Of a stretch of 32,309 nt of DNA, positions 1 to 7,996 are shown one piece after another. The position numbers and the translations under genes are program-made. The notes under the pieces were generated by a model. It searched no databases. It was given only the letters and a program-made list of their open reading frames with translations, and was not told the DNA's origin. Each line of letters begins with the position of its first letter. Positions within the stretch are counted from its first letter, which is position 1. The stretch comes from Cytobacillus firmus NBRC 15306 (lineage in GTDB: Bacteria; Bacillota; Bacilli; Bacillales; Cytobacillaceae), in contig NZ_BCUY01000046.1 of NCBI RefSeq assembly GCF_001591465.1, forward strand, positions 1 to 32,309, given 5' to 3'.

Positions 1-17
1 CGGGGGATATCGCGGCA

Positions 18-46
18 TTGAAATTATCTTAAAAAAAAGTTATAAT
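18..46 (+). promoter_or_regulatory. sigma-A promoter of yabR
   Basis: A TTGAAA -35 box (18-23) is followed after exactly 17 bp by a perfect TATAAT -10 box (41-46). The yabR start codon lies 36 bp downstream. Spacing and boxes fit a vegetative promoter, so yabR can be transcribed independently of any gene to its left. Confidence 0.75.
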
Positions 47-81
47 AAGACGTTGTTAACACTACCGAGGGGGAAGTTTTT

Positions 82-537
82 TTGTCAATCGAAATTGGAA
101 GCAAGGTACAAGGAAAAGTAACAGGTATTACAAATTTCGGAGCTTTTGTCGAGCTGCCAGGCGGCACGACTGGTCTTGTTCACATTAGTGAGGTAGCTGA
201 CAGCTATGTTAAAGATGTGAATGATCATTTAAAAGTTGGCGATGAAGTAACTGTTAAAGTGCTTAGTGAGAAGGAAGGCAAAATTGCCTTGTCCATCAAA
301 AAAGCAGTGGACAGACCGGAAGGCCAATCTTCTTATTCTCCGCGCCCACCGCGCCAGGGAAGAGATGATCGCCGCGGCGGTGGTTCCAGAGATTTCCGTT
401 CAAAAGGAAACTTTAAGCCAAAGGAAAGCTTTGAAGACAAAATGGCAAAATTCTTAAAATCGAGTGAAGAAAATATTTCTTCACTGAAGCGGAATACTGA
501 AGGAAAGCGGGGCGGCCGAGGCGGACGCCGCGGATAA
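82..537 (+). CDS. yabR: S1-domain RNA-binding protein YabR
   Basis: This is a 151-residue cytoplasmic protein. Residues 5-72 form an S1 RNA-binding fold (GKVTGITNFGAFVEL, then GLVHISEVAD and LKVGDEVTVKV), followed by a very basic Arg/Gly-rich linker and the FKPKESFEDKMAKFLK and SLKRNTEGKRGGRG segments typical of Bacillus YabR. It is somewhat longer than the roughly 128 residues I recall for the B. subtilis protein, the extra length being in the RG-rich linker. The start is TTG at 82, with a GAGGGGGAAG ribosome binding site at 67-76. It ends before an intrinsic terminator and converges on an RNase J gene. In B. subtilis yabR follows divIC; the left end of this window is too short to show that. 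YugI (GSP13) is a related S1 protein but has a different C-terminus. Confidence 0.9.
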   Translation: MSIEIGSKVQGKVTGITNFGAFVELPGGTTGLVHISEVADSYVKDVNDHLKVGDEVTVKVLSEKEGKIALSIKKAVDRPEGQSSYSPRPPRQGRDDRRGGGSRDFRSKGNFKPKESFEDKMAKFLKSSEENISSLKRNTEGKRGGRGGRRG

Positions 538-610
538 TCAGCCCTTTAGATAATGGGAAACTCCAATCAGGAGGGAAGTTTCCTGACTGATTGTTCGTTA
601 TCCTGTGATA

Positions 611-645
611 AAGGCAAGCCGTTTAAGGCTTGCCTCTTTTCGTTT
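611..645 (+). terminator. intrinsic terminator of yabR
   Basis: GGCAAGCC (613-620) pairs with GGCTTGCC (627-634) over a 6-nt loop and is followed by CTCTTTTCGTTTTTT. This is a strong rightward terminator about 75 bp after the yabR stop. Confidence 0.85.
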
Positions 646-702
646 TTTAAGGAAATTATAAAATCGCGATAAGTTTATAACTTTGTGGATGAATTTATCT
701 AC

Positions 703-822
703 GTCTAGCTTCAGCGCCTACCCCCTCGAGGTCACAATCCAATCCTCCCAAAAGGCAAAGAACGCCTTTCTGGGAGGCTCGTCTTGTGCTTGTCGGGGGT
801 GACCAAGGCGCTTACGCTTTTG
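703..822. repeat. dispersed intergenic repeat, copy 1
   Basis: This structured, non-coding segment sits between the convergent yabR and RNase J genes. It has nested inverted repeats: outer AGCGCC (713-718) with GGCGCT near 807-812, then CCCCTCGA with TCGGGGGT, and an inner CTCCCA...TGGGAG arm pair. A second diverged copy lies at 5428-5545, sharing the CTCGAGGTCA block, the CCAATC block, the GCTCGTCTT-TGCTT block and the same order of arms. It resembles the short intergenic repeats common in Bacillus genomes; the name of the family is not something I can confirm here. Confidence 0.7.
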
Positions 823-826
823 TTCT

Positions 827-2500
827 TTAAATTTCAATAATGATCGGCAGGATCATTGGTTTGCGCTTTGTTTTTTCAAATAAAAACTGCCCAAGTGATT
901 TCTTGATGCTCTGCTTGATGACATTCCACTGGCTTTTATCCTGTTCGGGAAGATCGCTGACGGTCTTTTCCGCAATCCGGTTTATGTCTCTCAGCAGGTC
1001 TTCAGATTCCCGTGCGTAAATAAAACCTCGGGATATGGTATCCGGCCTTGATATCATTTTGCGTTCACTCTTGCTCATGGTCAGCACGATTACCAGCATG
1101 CCATCCTCGGAAAGCTGCTTCCTGTCGCGGAGCACAATGCTGCCAATATCACCGACACCCACTCCATCCACATACGTATCTCCGGCAGGCACCCGTCTTG
1201 TCTGGCGTGCTTCTCCGTTTTCAATATCAACGACATCCCCATTTTTAATGATAAAAGTGTTCCCTTTTTCAACACCAATCGATTCAGCAAGCAATTTATG
1301 ATGATGAAGCATTCTGTATTCACCGTGAATGGGAATAAAATATTTCGGCTTCATCAATGTGAGCATAAGCTTTAAATCCTCCTGGTAGCCGTGACCGGAC
1401 ACATGCATTCCTGTTGAGCTGCCTGAACCGTAAATCACTCTGGCTCCCAGTTTAAACAGGTTGTCAATAATTTTTGAAACATCGCGTTCGTTCCCTGGGA
1501 TTGGGGAGGCAGCCAGAATCACGGTATCTTCAGGATGAATTTCAGCGTCACGGTAATTTCCGGAAGAAAGGCGTGAGAGGGCAGCCATCGGCTCACCCTG
1601 GCTGCCGGTACAAAGTATGCACACCTTTTCAGGAGCCAGATTCATTGCCTCTTTTGGGTTGATAATCATTCCGTCTGGAACGGCCAGATACCCTCGTTCA
1701 ATGGCCACATCCACCACATTCACCATGCTTCGGCCAAGCAGGACAAGCTTCCGGTTTGCTTTAATGGCTGCAGCCACCACCTGCTGGACACGGCTCACAT
1801 TGGAAGCGAATGTGGAGATGATGATTTTGCGGGGTGCTTTCATAAATGCTTCCTCAATGTTTTCCCCGACAATATGCTCAGTTGGAGAAAAGCCGGACCG
1901 CTCAGCATTAGTGCTTTCTGAAAGAAGAGCGAGAACTCCTTCCCTCCCGATCTCAGCCATCCTGTGGATATCAGCATGCTCCTGATTTACAGGAGTCAAA
2001 TCAAATTTAAAATCACCGGTATGGACGACATTTCCCTCGGGTGTTTTAAACACAATACCCAGACAGTCCGGGATGCTGTGATTCACTTTGAAAAAGCTGA
2101 CGCCTATCTCACCAAAATCAAGGCGGGTATCAGAATCAATGGTGATCAGCTCGGAGTCACCAAGCAGGCGATGCTCCGTTAGTTTTAATTCAATGAGCCC
2201 CAGTGTAAATCTTGTTGCATATACAGGCATATTAATTTTTTTCAGGAGATAGGCAACTCCTCCGATATGATCCTCGTGTCCGTGAGTGACAATCAGACCT
2301 CGTATTTTCTCCCTGTTTTCCTCCAGGTAAGTGATATCCGGGATGATCAAATCAATCCCCAGCAATGTCTCATCAGGAAATTTCCCCCCGGCGTCTATCA
2401 CGATAATATCGTCATCATATTGAATCACATACATGTTTTTCCCAATTTCATTTATGCCGCCAAGAGAAAAGATGGATAACTGCTTCCCGTTTGACTCCAT
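827..2500 (-). CDS. ribonuclease J family protein (catalytic-type paralogue)
   Basis: This 557-residue metallo-beta-lactamase/beta-CASP ribonuclease of the RNase J family processes and degrades RNA in the cytoplasm. The zinc-binding motif HGHEDH is at residues 73-78, with further metal ligands at H141 (NHSIPD) and D163 (HTGDFKFD). The beta-CASP region contains ILCTGSQGEPMAAL, followed by HVSGHG and IPIHGEYRM, and the C-terminus ends KPMILPIIIEI. The intact HGHEDH separates it from B. subtilis RNase J2, which I recall carrying a degenerate HGHDEN. Yet its sequence is not a close copy of J1 (rnjA) and it sits beside proBA, so it may be a third paralogue. The ATG follows a GGGAGG site at 8-nt spacing. 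It converges on yabR and diverges from the proBA leader. Confidence 0.88.
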   Translation of the reverse strand: MESNGKQLSIFSLGGINEIGKNMYVIQYDDDIIVIDAGGKFPDETLLGIDLIIPDITYLEENREKIRGLIVTHGHEDHIGGVAYLLKKINMPVYATRFTLGLIELKLTEHRLLGDSELITIDSDTRLDFGEIGVSFFKVNHSIPDCLGIVFKTPEGNVVHTGDFKFDLTPVNQEHADIHRMAEIGREGVLALLSESTNAERSGFSPTEHIVGENIEEAFMKAPRKIIISTFASNVSRVQQVVAAAIKANRKLVLLGRSMVNVVDVAIERGYLAVPDGMIINPKEAMNLAPEKVCILCTGSQGEPMAALSRLSSGNYRDAEIHPEDTVILAASPIPGNERDVSKIIDNLFKLGARVIYGSGSSTGMHVSGHGYQEDLKLMLTLMKPKYFIPIHGEYRMLHHHKLLAESIGVEKGNTFIIKNGDVVDIENGEARQTRRVPAGDTYVDGVGVGDIGSIVLRDRKQLSEDGMLVIVLTMSKSERKMISRPDTISRGFIYARESEDLLRDINRIAEKTVSDLPEQDKSQWNVIKQSIKKSLGQFLFEKTKRKPMILPIIIEI

Positions 2501-2623
2501 ATGTGAATCCTCCCGTTAGTCTTTTTTCTTAGCATTCCCGAATGGGCGTGCATTATCATGGGATTGCACCTTACCGTGAAAAATAGTTTAGAAATTTAAC
2601 CCTTTAAATCAGCAAATTAAGCA

Positions 2624-2652
2624 TTGACATAAAATACAGAAGCATGCATAAT
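2624..2652 (+). promoter_or_regulatory. sigma-A promoter of the proBA leader
   Basis: A perfect TTGACA (2624-2629), a 17-bp spacer and CATAAT (2647-2652) form a strong vegetative promoter. Transcription should start near 2659 and read through the T-box leader into proB. Confidence 0.85.
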
Positions 2653-2658
2653 AATTCT

Positions 2659-2921
2659 AATCTTATGAAAATATCAACAGCATTGACAGGGAATCAGTAA
2701 ATAGAACTCAGGCAAGAAGAGAGCGGGATTCACCGGCTGAAAGATCCTGCAGCCTGCAAAGCTATTGAACCTAGCCCTTGAGCTGCCAGGCAAACCTGGC
2801 CGAATTTCCAGCGTTAAAGGATTTTTAAAGCGGGCACTTGCAGTGTGAAGTGCCAATGAAGGTGGTACCGCGAAAGACAAAGCTCTTCCGTCCTTTTTTA
2901 GGGATGGGAGGGCTTTTTTTT
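2659..2921 (+). promoter_or_regulatory. proline-specific T-box riboswitch
   Basis: The conserved T-box sequence AAGGTGGTACCGCG is at 2859-2872. It is followed by a terminator hairpin (AGCTCTTCCGTCC, 2881-2893, pairing with GGATGGGAGGGCT, 2901-2913) and a T run. In the Stem I region the specifier-loop context GAA-CCT-A places the codon CCT (proline) at 2770-2772, which matches the downstream proBA genes. By the established T-box mechanism, uncharged tRNA-Pro would stabilise the antiterminator and induce proline synthesis on proline starvation. The specifier was chosen by position and context, not by folding. Confidence 0.92.
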
Positions 2922-2973
2922 ACATTCCGCTTCATGAAAGCGGGGAGAACACACTGTTAGGATGGTGTCTGAT

Positions 2974-4104
2974 GTGAAGAAGGAACGGATTGTCGTGAAA
3001 ATTGGAAGCAGTTCGCTGACTAATAACAATGGCGGATTGTGCATGGAAAAGCTGGAGGAACACGCAGCTGCCCTTTCCCGGGTGAAAGAGAAGGGGCATG
3101 AAGTTATTTTAATTTCATCCGGAGCCGTTGCTGCGGGATTTGCGGATCTTGGCTATCCTTCGCGCCCGGTGACAATTGCCGGAAAACAGGCCGCCGCCGC
3201 AGTGGGCCAGGGGTTATTAATGCAGGGATATACAGAAGAATTCAAAAAGCATGGCATCGTTGCGGCGCAATTGCTGCTGACAAGGCAAAACTTCCTGCAT
3301 AAGGAGCAATACCAAAATGCACATGCCACATTGTCCGAACTATTGAAGCGGAATGTTCTTCCGATCATTAACGAAAATGATTCTGTATCGATTGAGGAGC
3401 TGGCCTTTGGTGATAACGATATGCTGTCAGCACTTGTCTGCGGGCTGGTACAGGCACACCGCCTGATCATCCTGACAGATGTGAATGGGATTTATGATGC
3501 CAATCCTCACAAAAACCATGATGCAAAAAAGTTCAATTTTATAACAGAAATAACCGAAGACTTGATGAATGCTGCCGCAGGGTCAGGCTCAAAGGTGGGA
3601 ACCGGCGGAATGGTGACAAAGCTTGCGGCGGCAAGGACAGCATTGGCACTGGGTGTGCAGGTTTTCATAGGCGTGGGGCATGGCGCGGAAAAGCTGATTG
3701 AGATCCTTGAAGGCAAAGGGGATGGGACTTATATCGGCACCACGTCGCAGCCGAGTGTCAAAACCTCCAAGCAGTGGCTTGCGCTGCATTCTGTTCCGAA
3801 TGGGAAAATTAAAGTGGATCAAGGAGCTGCAAATGCCATATTAACTCAGGGAAAAAGCCTTCTGCCTGCAGGTGTGACCAGCATAACAGGCCATTTTCAT
3901 ATTCAGGATGTCGTAGAAGTGATAGGTCCAAAAGGGGATTTGATCGGCAAGGGGCAGGTTAATTTCTCATCCGATGAGCTGCGGGCTATTAAAGGGCTAT
4001 CCAGTGCGGAAGCCATGCAGATGGCCGGGAGCGACCGCCGGGTTGTCATTCACCGGGATCACTGGGTAAGCCAAAAAAGAAAGGAGAAAAGTTCATGGAA
4101 TTAA
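2974..4104 (+). CDS. proB: glutamate 5-kinase
   Basis: This cytoplasmic enzyme phosphorylates glutamate to gamma-glutamyl phosphate, the first step of proline synthesis. It shows the amino-acid kinase motif VVKIGSSSL near the N-terminus, [28 protein letters not shown] and GTGGMVTKL, and a C-terminal PUA domain over about the last 95 residues. The open frame begins at ATG 2962, but that codon lies inside the likely ribosome binding site (AGGATGG, 2959-2965). GTG at 2974 gives the family N-terminus [11 protein letters not shown] at 8-nt spacing, so I place the start there (376 residues). It overlaps proA by 10 bp, indicating translational coupling, and is controlled by the proline T-box. Confidence 0.93.
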   Translation: MKKERIVVKIGSSSLTNNNGGLCMEKLEEHAAALSRVKEKGHEVILISSGAVAAGFADLGYPSRPVTIAGKQAAAAVGQGLLMQGYTEEFKKHGIVAAQLLLTRQNFLHKEQYQNAHATLSELLKRNVLPIINENDSVSIEELAFGDNDMLSALVCGLVQAHRLIILTDVNGIYDANPHKNHDAKKFNFITEITEDLMNAAAGSGSKVGTGGMVTKLAAARTALALGVQVFIGVGHGAEKLIEILEGKGDGTYIGTTSQPSVKTSKQWLALHSVPNGKIKVDQGAANAILTQGKSLLPAGVTSITGHFHIQDVVEVIGPKGDLIGKGQVNFSSDELRAIKGLSSAEAMQMAGSDRRVVIHRDHWVSQKRKEKSSWN

Positions 4105-5327
4105 CTCGTAAAGGCCAAAAAGCGAAAGAAGCAGCAGCAGAGCTGGCAAAAAAGACGACACAGCAAAAAAATCGTGCGCTTGAACTCATCTCAGGTCAGC
4201 TGATGCAGGAGAAGAATTTTATTTTAACAGAAAATGAAAAGGACCTGGATGCAGGAAGGGAAAATGGAATGAGCGATGCTTTATTGGACCGTCTGCGGTT
4301 AAATGAAACCCGCCTTGAGGATATGGCGGACGCACTCATCCAGCTTGCCCGGCTGGAAGATCCAGTTGGGGAGATTATTTCCGAGTGGGAACGACCAAAC
4401 GGGCTTGAGATAACACATGTTCGGGTTCCGCTTGGTGTTGTCGGCATGATCTATGAAGCGCGTCCAAATGTAACGGTCGATGCTTCAAGCTTATGCTTGA
4501 AGACAGGCAATGCTGTTATGCTGCGCGGAAGTTCAACTGCTATTCATTCCAATAAAGCGATTGTGAAGGTCATTCATCATGCTTTAGAAATGAGCGACTT
4601 GCCGCCTGATGCAGTTCAGCTTATCGAGGATACGAGCCGCGAAACTGCTTCAGCTATGTTTAAACTGAACGATTACCTGGATGTCCTGATTCCGCGGGGA
4701 GGAGCAAAGCTGATTCAGACAGTTGTTGAACAGTCTACAGTCCCGGTACTTGAAACAGGTGCCGGCAATTGCCATATCTACATTGATGAAAGTGCTGATA
4801 AGGAAATGGCGGTTAGCATAGCGGTTAATGCCAAAACACAGCGTCCGTCCGTTTGCAATGCCTGCGAAACGATCCTTGTTCATAGAGAATGGGAGTGGCT
4901 GCACGATCTTATGAATGCACTAAAGGAAAAAGGGGTTGTGATGCATGGCGGTGAAGGTGTCAACGGGGAAGGTATCATCCCGGCCGCGGAAGAGGATTGG
5001 GCCGCTGAATATTTAGGGTTGGAAGTCGCATTGAAAGTGACGGAAAGCGTGGAAGAGGCCATTACTCATATCAACCGCTTTGGCACAAAACATTCTGAAG
5101 CGATTATATCTTCAAACACAGACAATGTGGAAAAATTCCTGAATGAAGTCGATGCAGCAGCAGTTTACCATAATGCATCCACCCGTTTCACAGATGGCTT
5201 CGAGTTTGGCTTCGGCGCTGAAATCGGCATAAGCACCCAAAAGCTCCATGCCCGGGGTCCAATGGGGCTGCCGGCTCTGACATCGACGAAATATATTGTG
5301 AAAGGGAATGGGCAGGTGAAGAAGTAG
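4095..5327 (+). CDS. proA: gamma-glutamyl phosphate reductase
   Basis: This 410-residue NADPH-dependent reductase converts gamma-glutamyl phosphate to glutamate semialdehyde, the second proline step. It shows the aldehyde dehydrogenase-like fold with [10 protein letters not shown] (residues 118-127), [14 protein letters not shown] (199-207), the catalytic cysteine C254 in QRPSVCNAC, and the C-terminal [21 protein letters not shown] block. Length and motifs are standard. The ATG lies inside the end of proB. ProB and ProA form a complex in other bacteria, which fits the coupling. No proC (final step) is present in the window. Confidence 0.95.
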   Translation: MELTRKGQKAKEAAAELAKKTTQQKNRALELISGQLMQEKNFILTENEKDLDAGRENGMSDALLDRLRLNETRLEDMADALIQLARLEDPVGEIISEWERPNGLEITHVRVPLGVVGMIYEARPNVTVDASSLCLKTGNAVMLRGSSTAIHSNKAIVKVIHHALEMSDLPPDAVQLIEDTSRETASAMFKLNDYLDVLIPRGGAKLIQTVVEQSTVPVLETGAGNCHIYIDESADKEMAVSIAVNAKTQRPSVCNACETILVHREWEWLHDLMNALKEKGVVMHGGEGVNGEGIIPAAEEDWAAEYLGLEVALKVTESVEEAITHINRFGTKHSEAIISSNTDNVEKFLNEVDAAAVYHNASTRFTDGFEFGFGAEIGISTQKLHARGPMGLPALTSTKYIVKGNGQVKK

Positions 5328-5427
5328 CGGGATTTACGGGCATTATCGCAGTCTAACGGCAGTAAGACTCCCACTTCATGACTCAGAGGAATCAAAGGAG
5401 GATAAAAGGGGGTGTCAAACTGCCCAA

Positions 5428-5545
5428 TCTAGTTGCGGCTCCTAGGGGCTCGAGGTCATAAACCAATCTGCTGATGGGAAGAAAAGCACTTCCCGCCATC
5501 TGCTCGTCTTATGCTTATCACCCCTGGGCAAGTCGCCCCGCTTTA
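5428..5545. repeat. dispersed intergenic repeat, copy 2
   Basis: This is the second copy of the element at 703-822. It shares CTCGAGGTCATAAACCAATC, the GCTCGTCTTATGCTTATC block and the flanking CTAGGGG/CACCCCTGG arms. Its central hairpin differs in sequence (GATGGGAAG with CTTCCCGCCATC) but keeps pairing, so it looks like structure-conserving divergence. Confidence 0.65.
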
Positions 5546-5983
5546 TAATGTAAATGCCCGAAAAGAAGAACAAAGACTAAGAACGCCACATCCTGATAAA
5601 GTAAATATTGATGAACATTAGACACATAAAGCGACATATTTAGAGTTAAGATCATAGATGAGATATCGTTAAATAAATTGAATTGGACAGCCCAAAAACC
5701 ATGAAGACTATAGAGATAATCTGCGCTAGGCTTCTCCAATCCTTATTAGTAACCTTTATTGAAGAACTAAACATAAAGAACAAAATGTCCTTTCTGTTTT
5801 TTTGTTATTTTACTTGCTGATTAGCAGGCTATTTACTATATGATTTAGCTTGCTTTTTTCTTTGTTATTTGCAATTTTCTCCACGTTATCTGAACTACTT
5901 AATGTAAAATGCGCTGTCTTTTTTCCGCAGCAAAAGTGTCACTTGCATAGAATGTTATAATTATAGTAAATAAATTAAATACG
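5546..5983. other. gene-poor interval after proBA
   Basis: No convincing gene is visible on either strand between repeat copy 2 and the next reading frame. The stretch is AT-rich. A TATAAT occurs at 5956-5961, but I find no -35 box at the right distance, so the promoter of the downstream membrane protein is not resolved. Confidence 0.4.
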
Positions 5984-7063
5984 GTGATTATAGTGTTATA
6001 TTTCCTTTTGCTCGGCTTTCTTTTTATCGGGGCTGTTTTATTTATCTTAATTAAAAAAATTAATATCAATACGGCTGCCATGGCGGCTGTGATGGCATTT
6101 GGTATTGTGACACAGGGCGTTTTGCTCAATTTTTTCGGGATGCCTTTCTTTTTGGGAAGCTTCGGCAAGATTCTCAGCATAGCAGATTTAGCGTTATGGC
6201 TGGCATTCCTTGTATCCATTGGAATGACCATTCTTAAAGGAGAGTTCAAGAGGCTGCATTACGCTAATCCCATTAATCGTTTTGGCATCGGAACCTGGGT
6301 GGCCGGCACTTCGATTTGCGGCATTATGTTCTTCAGACAGTTTGGAGCAGGTGCGGAAGCCCAGGCGCTGGCAATCCTGAATGCGGGCTTATGGGTAATT
6401 TATATTTGGATTAGCTTAATAGGCTTCAAGGAGCTGGGAGCTGCACCTTTTGGACGGCAGGCACATGGTGTTCTGCTGCTGACTACGGTCAGCACACAGT
6501 CACTTGTGCTCCTTTTTAATACAGTCTTTAATGAGGTGCCTGGCTTTCTGAATACCGCTCTTATTATTACTGGGTTTCTCCTTTATTTTATCAGTTCCTG
6601 GTTTATTCTGAAGCGTTATGCTATACGCGGCTGGAATTTAGCGAAGGACTGGAATAATACCAATTGCATTTTTCACGGCGCGTTATCGATCAGCGGGCTT
6701 GCCATTTTCAAATCCGGTATCGCTTCAGGTTCGATTGTTTTGTGGTTTTGGCTGGCTGTTTTCCTGATCTTCATGATCGTAGAGTCTATTGAAATAATAA
6801 GACTTGCAGGGCGCATTCGAATGTATGGCTTAAAAGAAGGCATCTTCACCTACGATGTGACACAGTGGAGCCGGATCTTCACTTTTGCGATGTTCTTTAC
6901 ATTTACCTTTTTCATTGAAAGCCCTTTGCAGGCTGTTATCCTGAATACAGGCATCTGGATCATTTTATTGTTATTGGTCATTGAATTATATTTAAGTGCT
7001 GATGCATTAAGAAAGAAACACGTCCGGATTCCTGTCGCATTCCGAAAGGAAAGTTCGGCCTAA
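5984..7063 (+). CDS. ten-helix membrane protein, TDT/SLAC1-like
   Basis: This 359-residue, very hydrophobic integral membrane protein has about ten predicted transmembrane helices along its length and a short basic tail. Segments such as NRFGIGTWVAGTSICGIMFF, HGVLLLTTVSTQSLVLLF and HGALSISGLA recall the tellurite-resistance/dicarboxylate (TDT, voltage-dependent anion channel) family, whose members also have ten helices. I infer this from topology and local resemblance, so substrate and direction are unknown. The start is GTG at 5984 with a poor ribosome binding site; GTG 5993 or TTG codons just inside are alternatives. It stands alone and is followed by a tandem repeat and a terminator. Confidence 0.55.
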   Translation: MIIVLYFLLLGFLFIGAVLFILIKKININTAAMAAVMAFGIVTQGVLLNFFGMPFFLGSFGKILSIADLALWLAFLVSIGMTILKGEFKRLHYANPINRFGIGTWVAGTSICGIMFFRQFGAGAEAQALAILNAGLWVIYIWISLIGFKELGAAPFGRQAHGVLLLTTVSTQSLVLLFNTVFNEVPGFLNTALIITGFLLYFISSWFILKRYAIRGWNLAKDWNNTNCIFHGALSISGLAIFKSGIASGSIVLWFWLAVFLIFMIVESIEIIRLAGRIRMYGLKEGIFTYDVTQWSRIFTFAMFFTFTFFIESPLQAVILNTGIWIILLLLVIELYLSADALRKKHVRIPVAFRKESSA

Positions 7064-7071
7064 GTGCTGAA

Positions 7072-7190
7072 CGCACATAAATAGGGCCATCCGCAAATAA
7101 ATCTTTCTTATACGCAAATAAATAGGGCTATACGAAAGTAAATAGGTCTATACAAAAGTTAATTCAGGTTATGCGAAAATAAGTATAATC
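7072..7190. repeat. degenerate ~20-bp tandem repeat, six units
   Basis: Six units of 20-21 bp begin at 7072, 7092, 7113, 7133, 7153 and 7174 (the last partial). The consensus is roughly CGCAAATAAATAGGGCTATA. Units 1, 3 and 4 are closest; units 2 and 5 diverge in the middle. The array lies between the stop of the TDT-like gene and its terminator and does not encode anything obvious. Confidence 0.75.
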
Positions 7191-7200
7191 CGGGAAACGG

Positions 7201-7248
7201 AAAAGAGCCAGCCACATGCAATTCTGCAATGCGGCTGGCTCTTTTAGG
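7201..7248 (+). terminator. strong, nearly symmetric terminator
   Basis: AAAAGAGCCAGCC (7201-7213) pairs with GGCTGGCTCTTTT (7233-7245). The A-tract before and T-tract after make it potentially bidirectional. It ends the TDT-like transcript. Confidence 0.85.
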
Positions 7249-7338
7249 CCTTTTGAACGGATTTTCAATTAGGCACTTTTCCTGAGTATAGGACAAGTTT
7301 GCTTCCGGGAAGGCTGAAGGTAAGGAGGCGATGTATAA

Positions 7339-7431
7339 ATGGGTACCTTTGAAGTGTTGTCTTTGATGATCAGTTTCGGTATGTTTGTTATCGCCATGCT
7401 CCAGTTCACAGATAGAGACAGGAATTCATGA
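7339..7431 (+). CDS. holin-like toxin peptide (30 residues)
   Basis: This short frame encodes MGTFEVLSLMISFGMFVIAM followed by LQFTDRDRNS. The pattern M-x-T-(F/Y)-E-x-L-x-x-M-I-x-F-G plus one hydrophobic helix and a charged tail matches the putative holin-like toxin family, which includes the type I toxins TxpA and BsrG of B. subtilis. An excellent AAGGAGG site (7322-7328) precedes the ATG, and a perfect palindromic terminator begins at the stop codon. Known members act at the membrane and are silenced by an antisense RNA. I do not see a clear antisense promoter here; the convergent Spo0E-like transcript could overlap it. It may be a solitary relic, because family members are often 30-60 residues. 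Confidence 0.7.
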   Translation: MGTFEVLSLMISFGMFVIAMLQFTDRDRNS

Positions 7432-7456
7432 ACACGCTCGCGAGCGTGTTTTATTT
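7431..7456. terminator. bidirectional terminator
   Basis: AACACGCTCG pairs with CGAGCGTGTT as a perfect 20-bp palindrome (7431-7450) followed by TTATTTCGTCTTT. It serves the holin-like peptide rightward and lies at the end of the Spo0E-like reading frame leftward. Confidence 0.75.
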
Positions 7457-7564
7457 CGTCTTTATAAGCTCAAGCTGCTGCTCAGGCTGATCATTGCTGA
7501 CGATGTACATATTGGCATCCAAATCTTCAAATTTATCCATATTCTGATGCAGTTGAGGGTTGTT

Positions 7565-7738
7565 CTAATGGATGAATTTGCTTCGCTGCACTTTATAAAT
7601 GAGTTTATCGAGCTCCTCTGAGTACATGAGCGTTTCAGGGTGTGACAATCCTTTGTTTTTTCCAACAGAAATCATCTTTTTGCGCAGGACATCGATGTCA
7701 TGGTGAAGTTTTTTTATAGCAGTCGAAGGTGCAGTCAT
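7565..7738 (-). CDS. Spo0E-family aspartyl-phosphate phosphatase
   Basis: This 57-residue protein has the Spo0E signature: an N-terminal helix with LHHDIDVLRKKMI, a turn GKNKGLSHPETL, and the motif YSEELDKLIYKVQ, in which SxELD is the family hallmark. Family members dephosphorylate Spo0A~P in the cytoplasm and restrain sporulation. The start ATG follows AGGAGC at good spacing. The TAG stop (7565-7567) is followed in the same frame by 37 more sense codons to a TAA at 7451-7453 (NNPQLHQNMDKFEDLDANMY and onward), an acidic, coding-like tail. The gene may therefore have lost a C-terminal extension by one amber mutation. In B. subtilis Spo0E, C-terminal truncations are known to raise activity. Confidence 0.8.
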   Translation of the reverse strand: MTAPSTAIKKLHHDIDVLRKKMISVGKNKGLSHPETLMYSEELDKLIYKVQRSKFIH

Positions 7739-7996
7739 TGATTCGGCTCCTATTCGGGATTAAATAATAAATAATATATTCTATTATCGACAAATTAAAC
7801 GGCAAATAAACAGATTCGACAAAACTTATAAAAAGATTACAAGTTTCTACAATGGTAAATGAGTCCCGTTCAGAAAGGCTTGTATTAATATTTCTGTAAT
7901 CTATTATTCTTCCAGATTTTACATAAAATTATAACAGGGTTAATATTTCGTCACTATTCTTAATGTGTAAACCATTATAGATAGGGGACGGAGACA
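7739..7996. other. divergent promoter region (Spo0E-like gene / glpQ)
   Basis: This AT-rich intergenic region lies between two divergent genes. A TTTACA-N5-TTATAACA-type stretch near 7918-7936 and a TATAGA near 7976 could be part of the glpQ promoter. In B. subtilis glpQ belongs to the Pho regulon, but I do not see convincing repeated PhoP boxes. No RNA gene is evident. Confidence 0.3.

Noticed and set aside
82-537. Identification as YugI (general stress protein 13)
   Set aside because: Both carry an S1 domain, but the KESFEDKMAKFLK and SLKRNTE-RGGRG tail fits YabR.
7072-7190. CRISPR array
   Set aside because: Units are contiguous and degenerate with no spacers, and there are no cas genes nearby.
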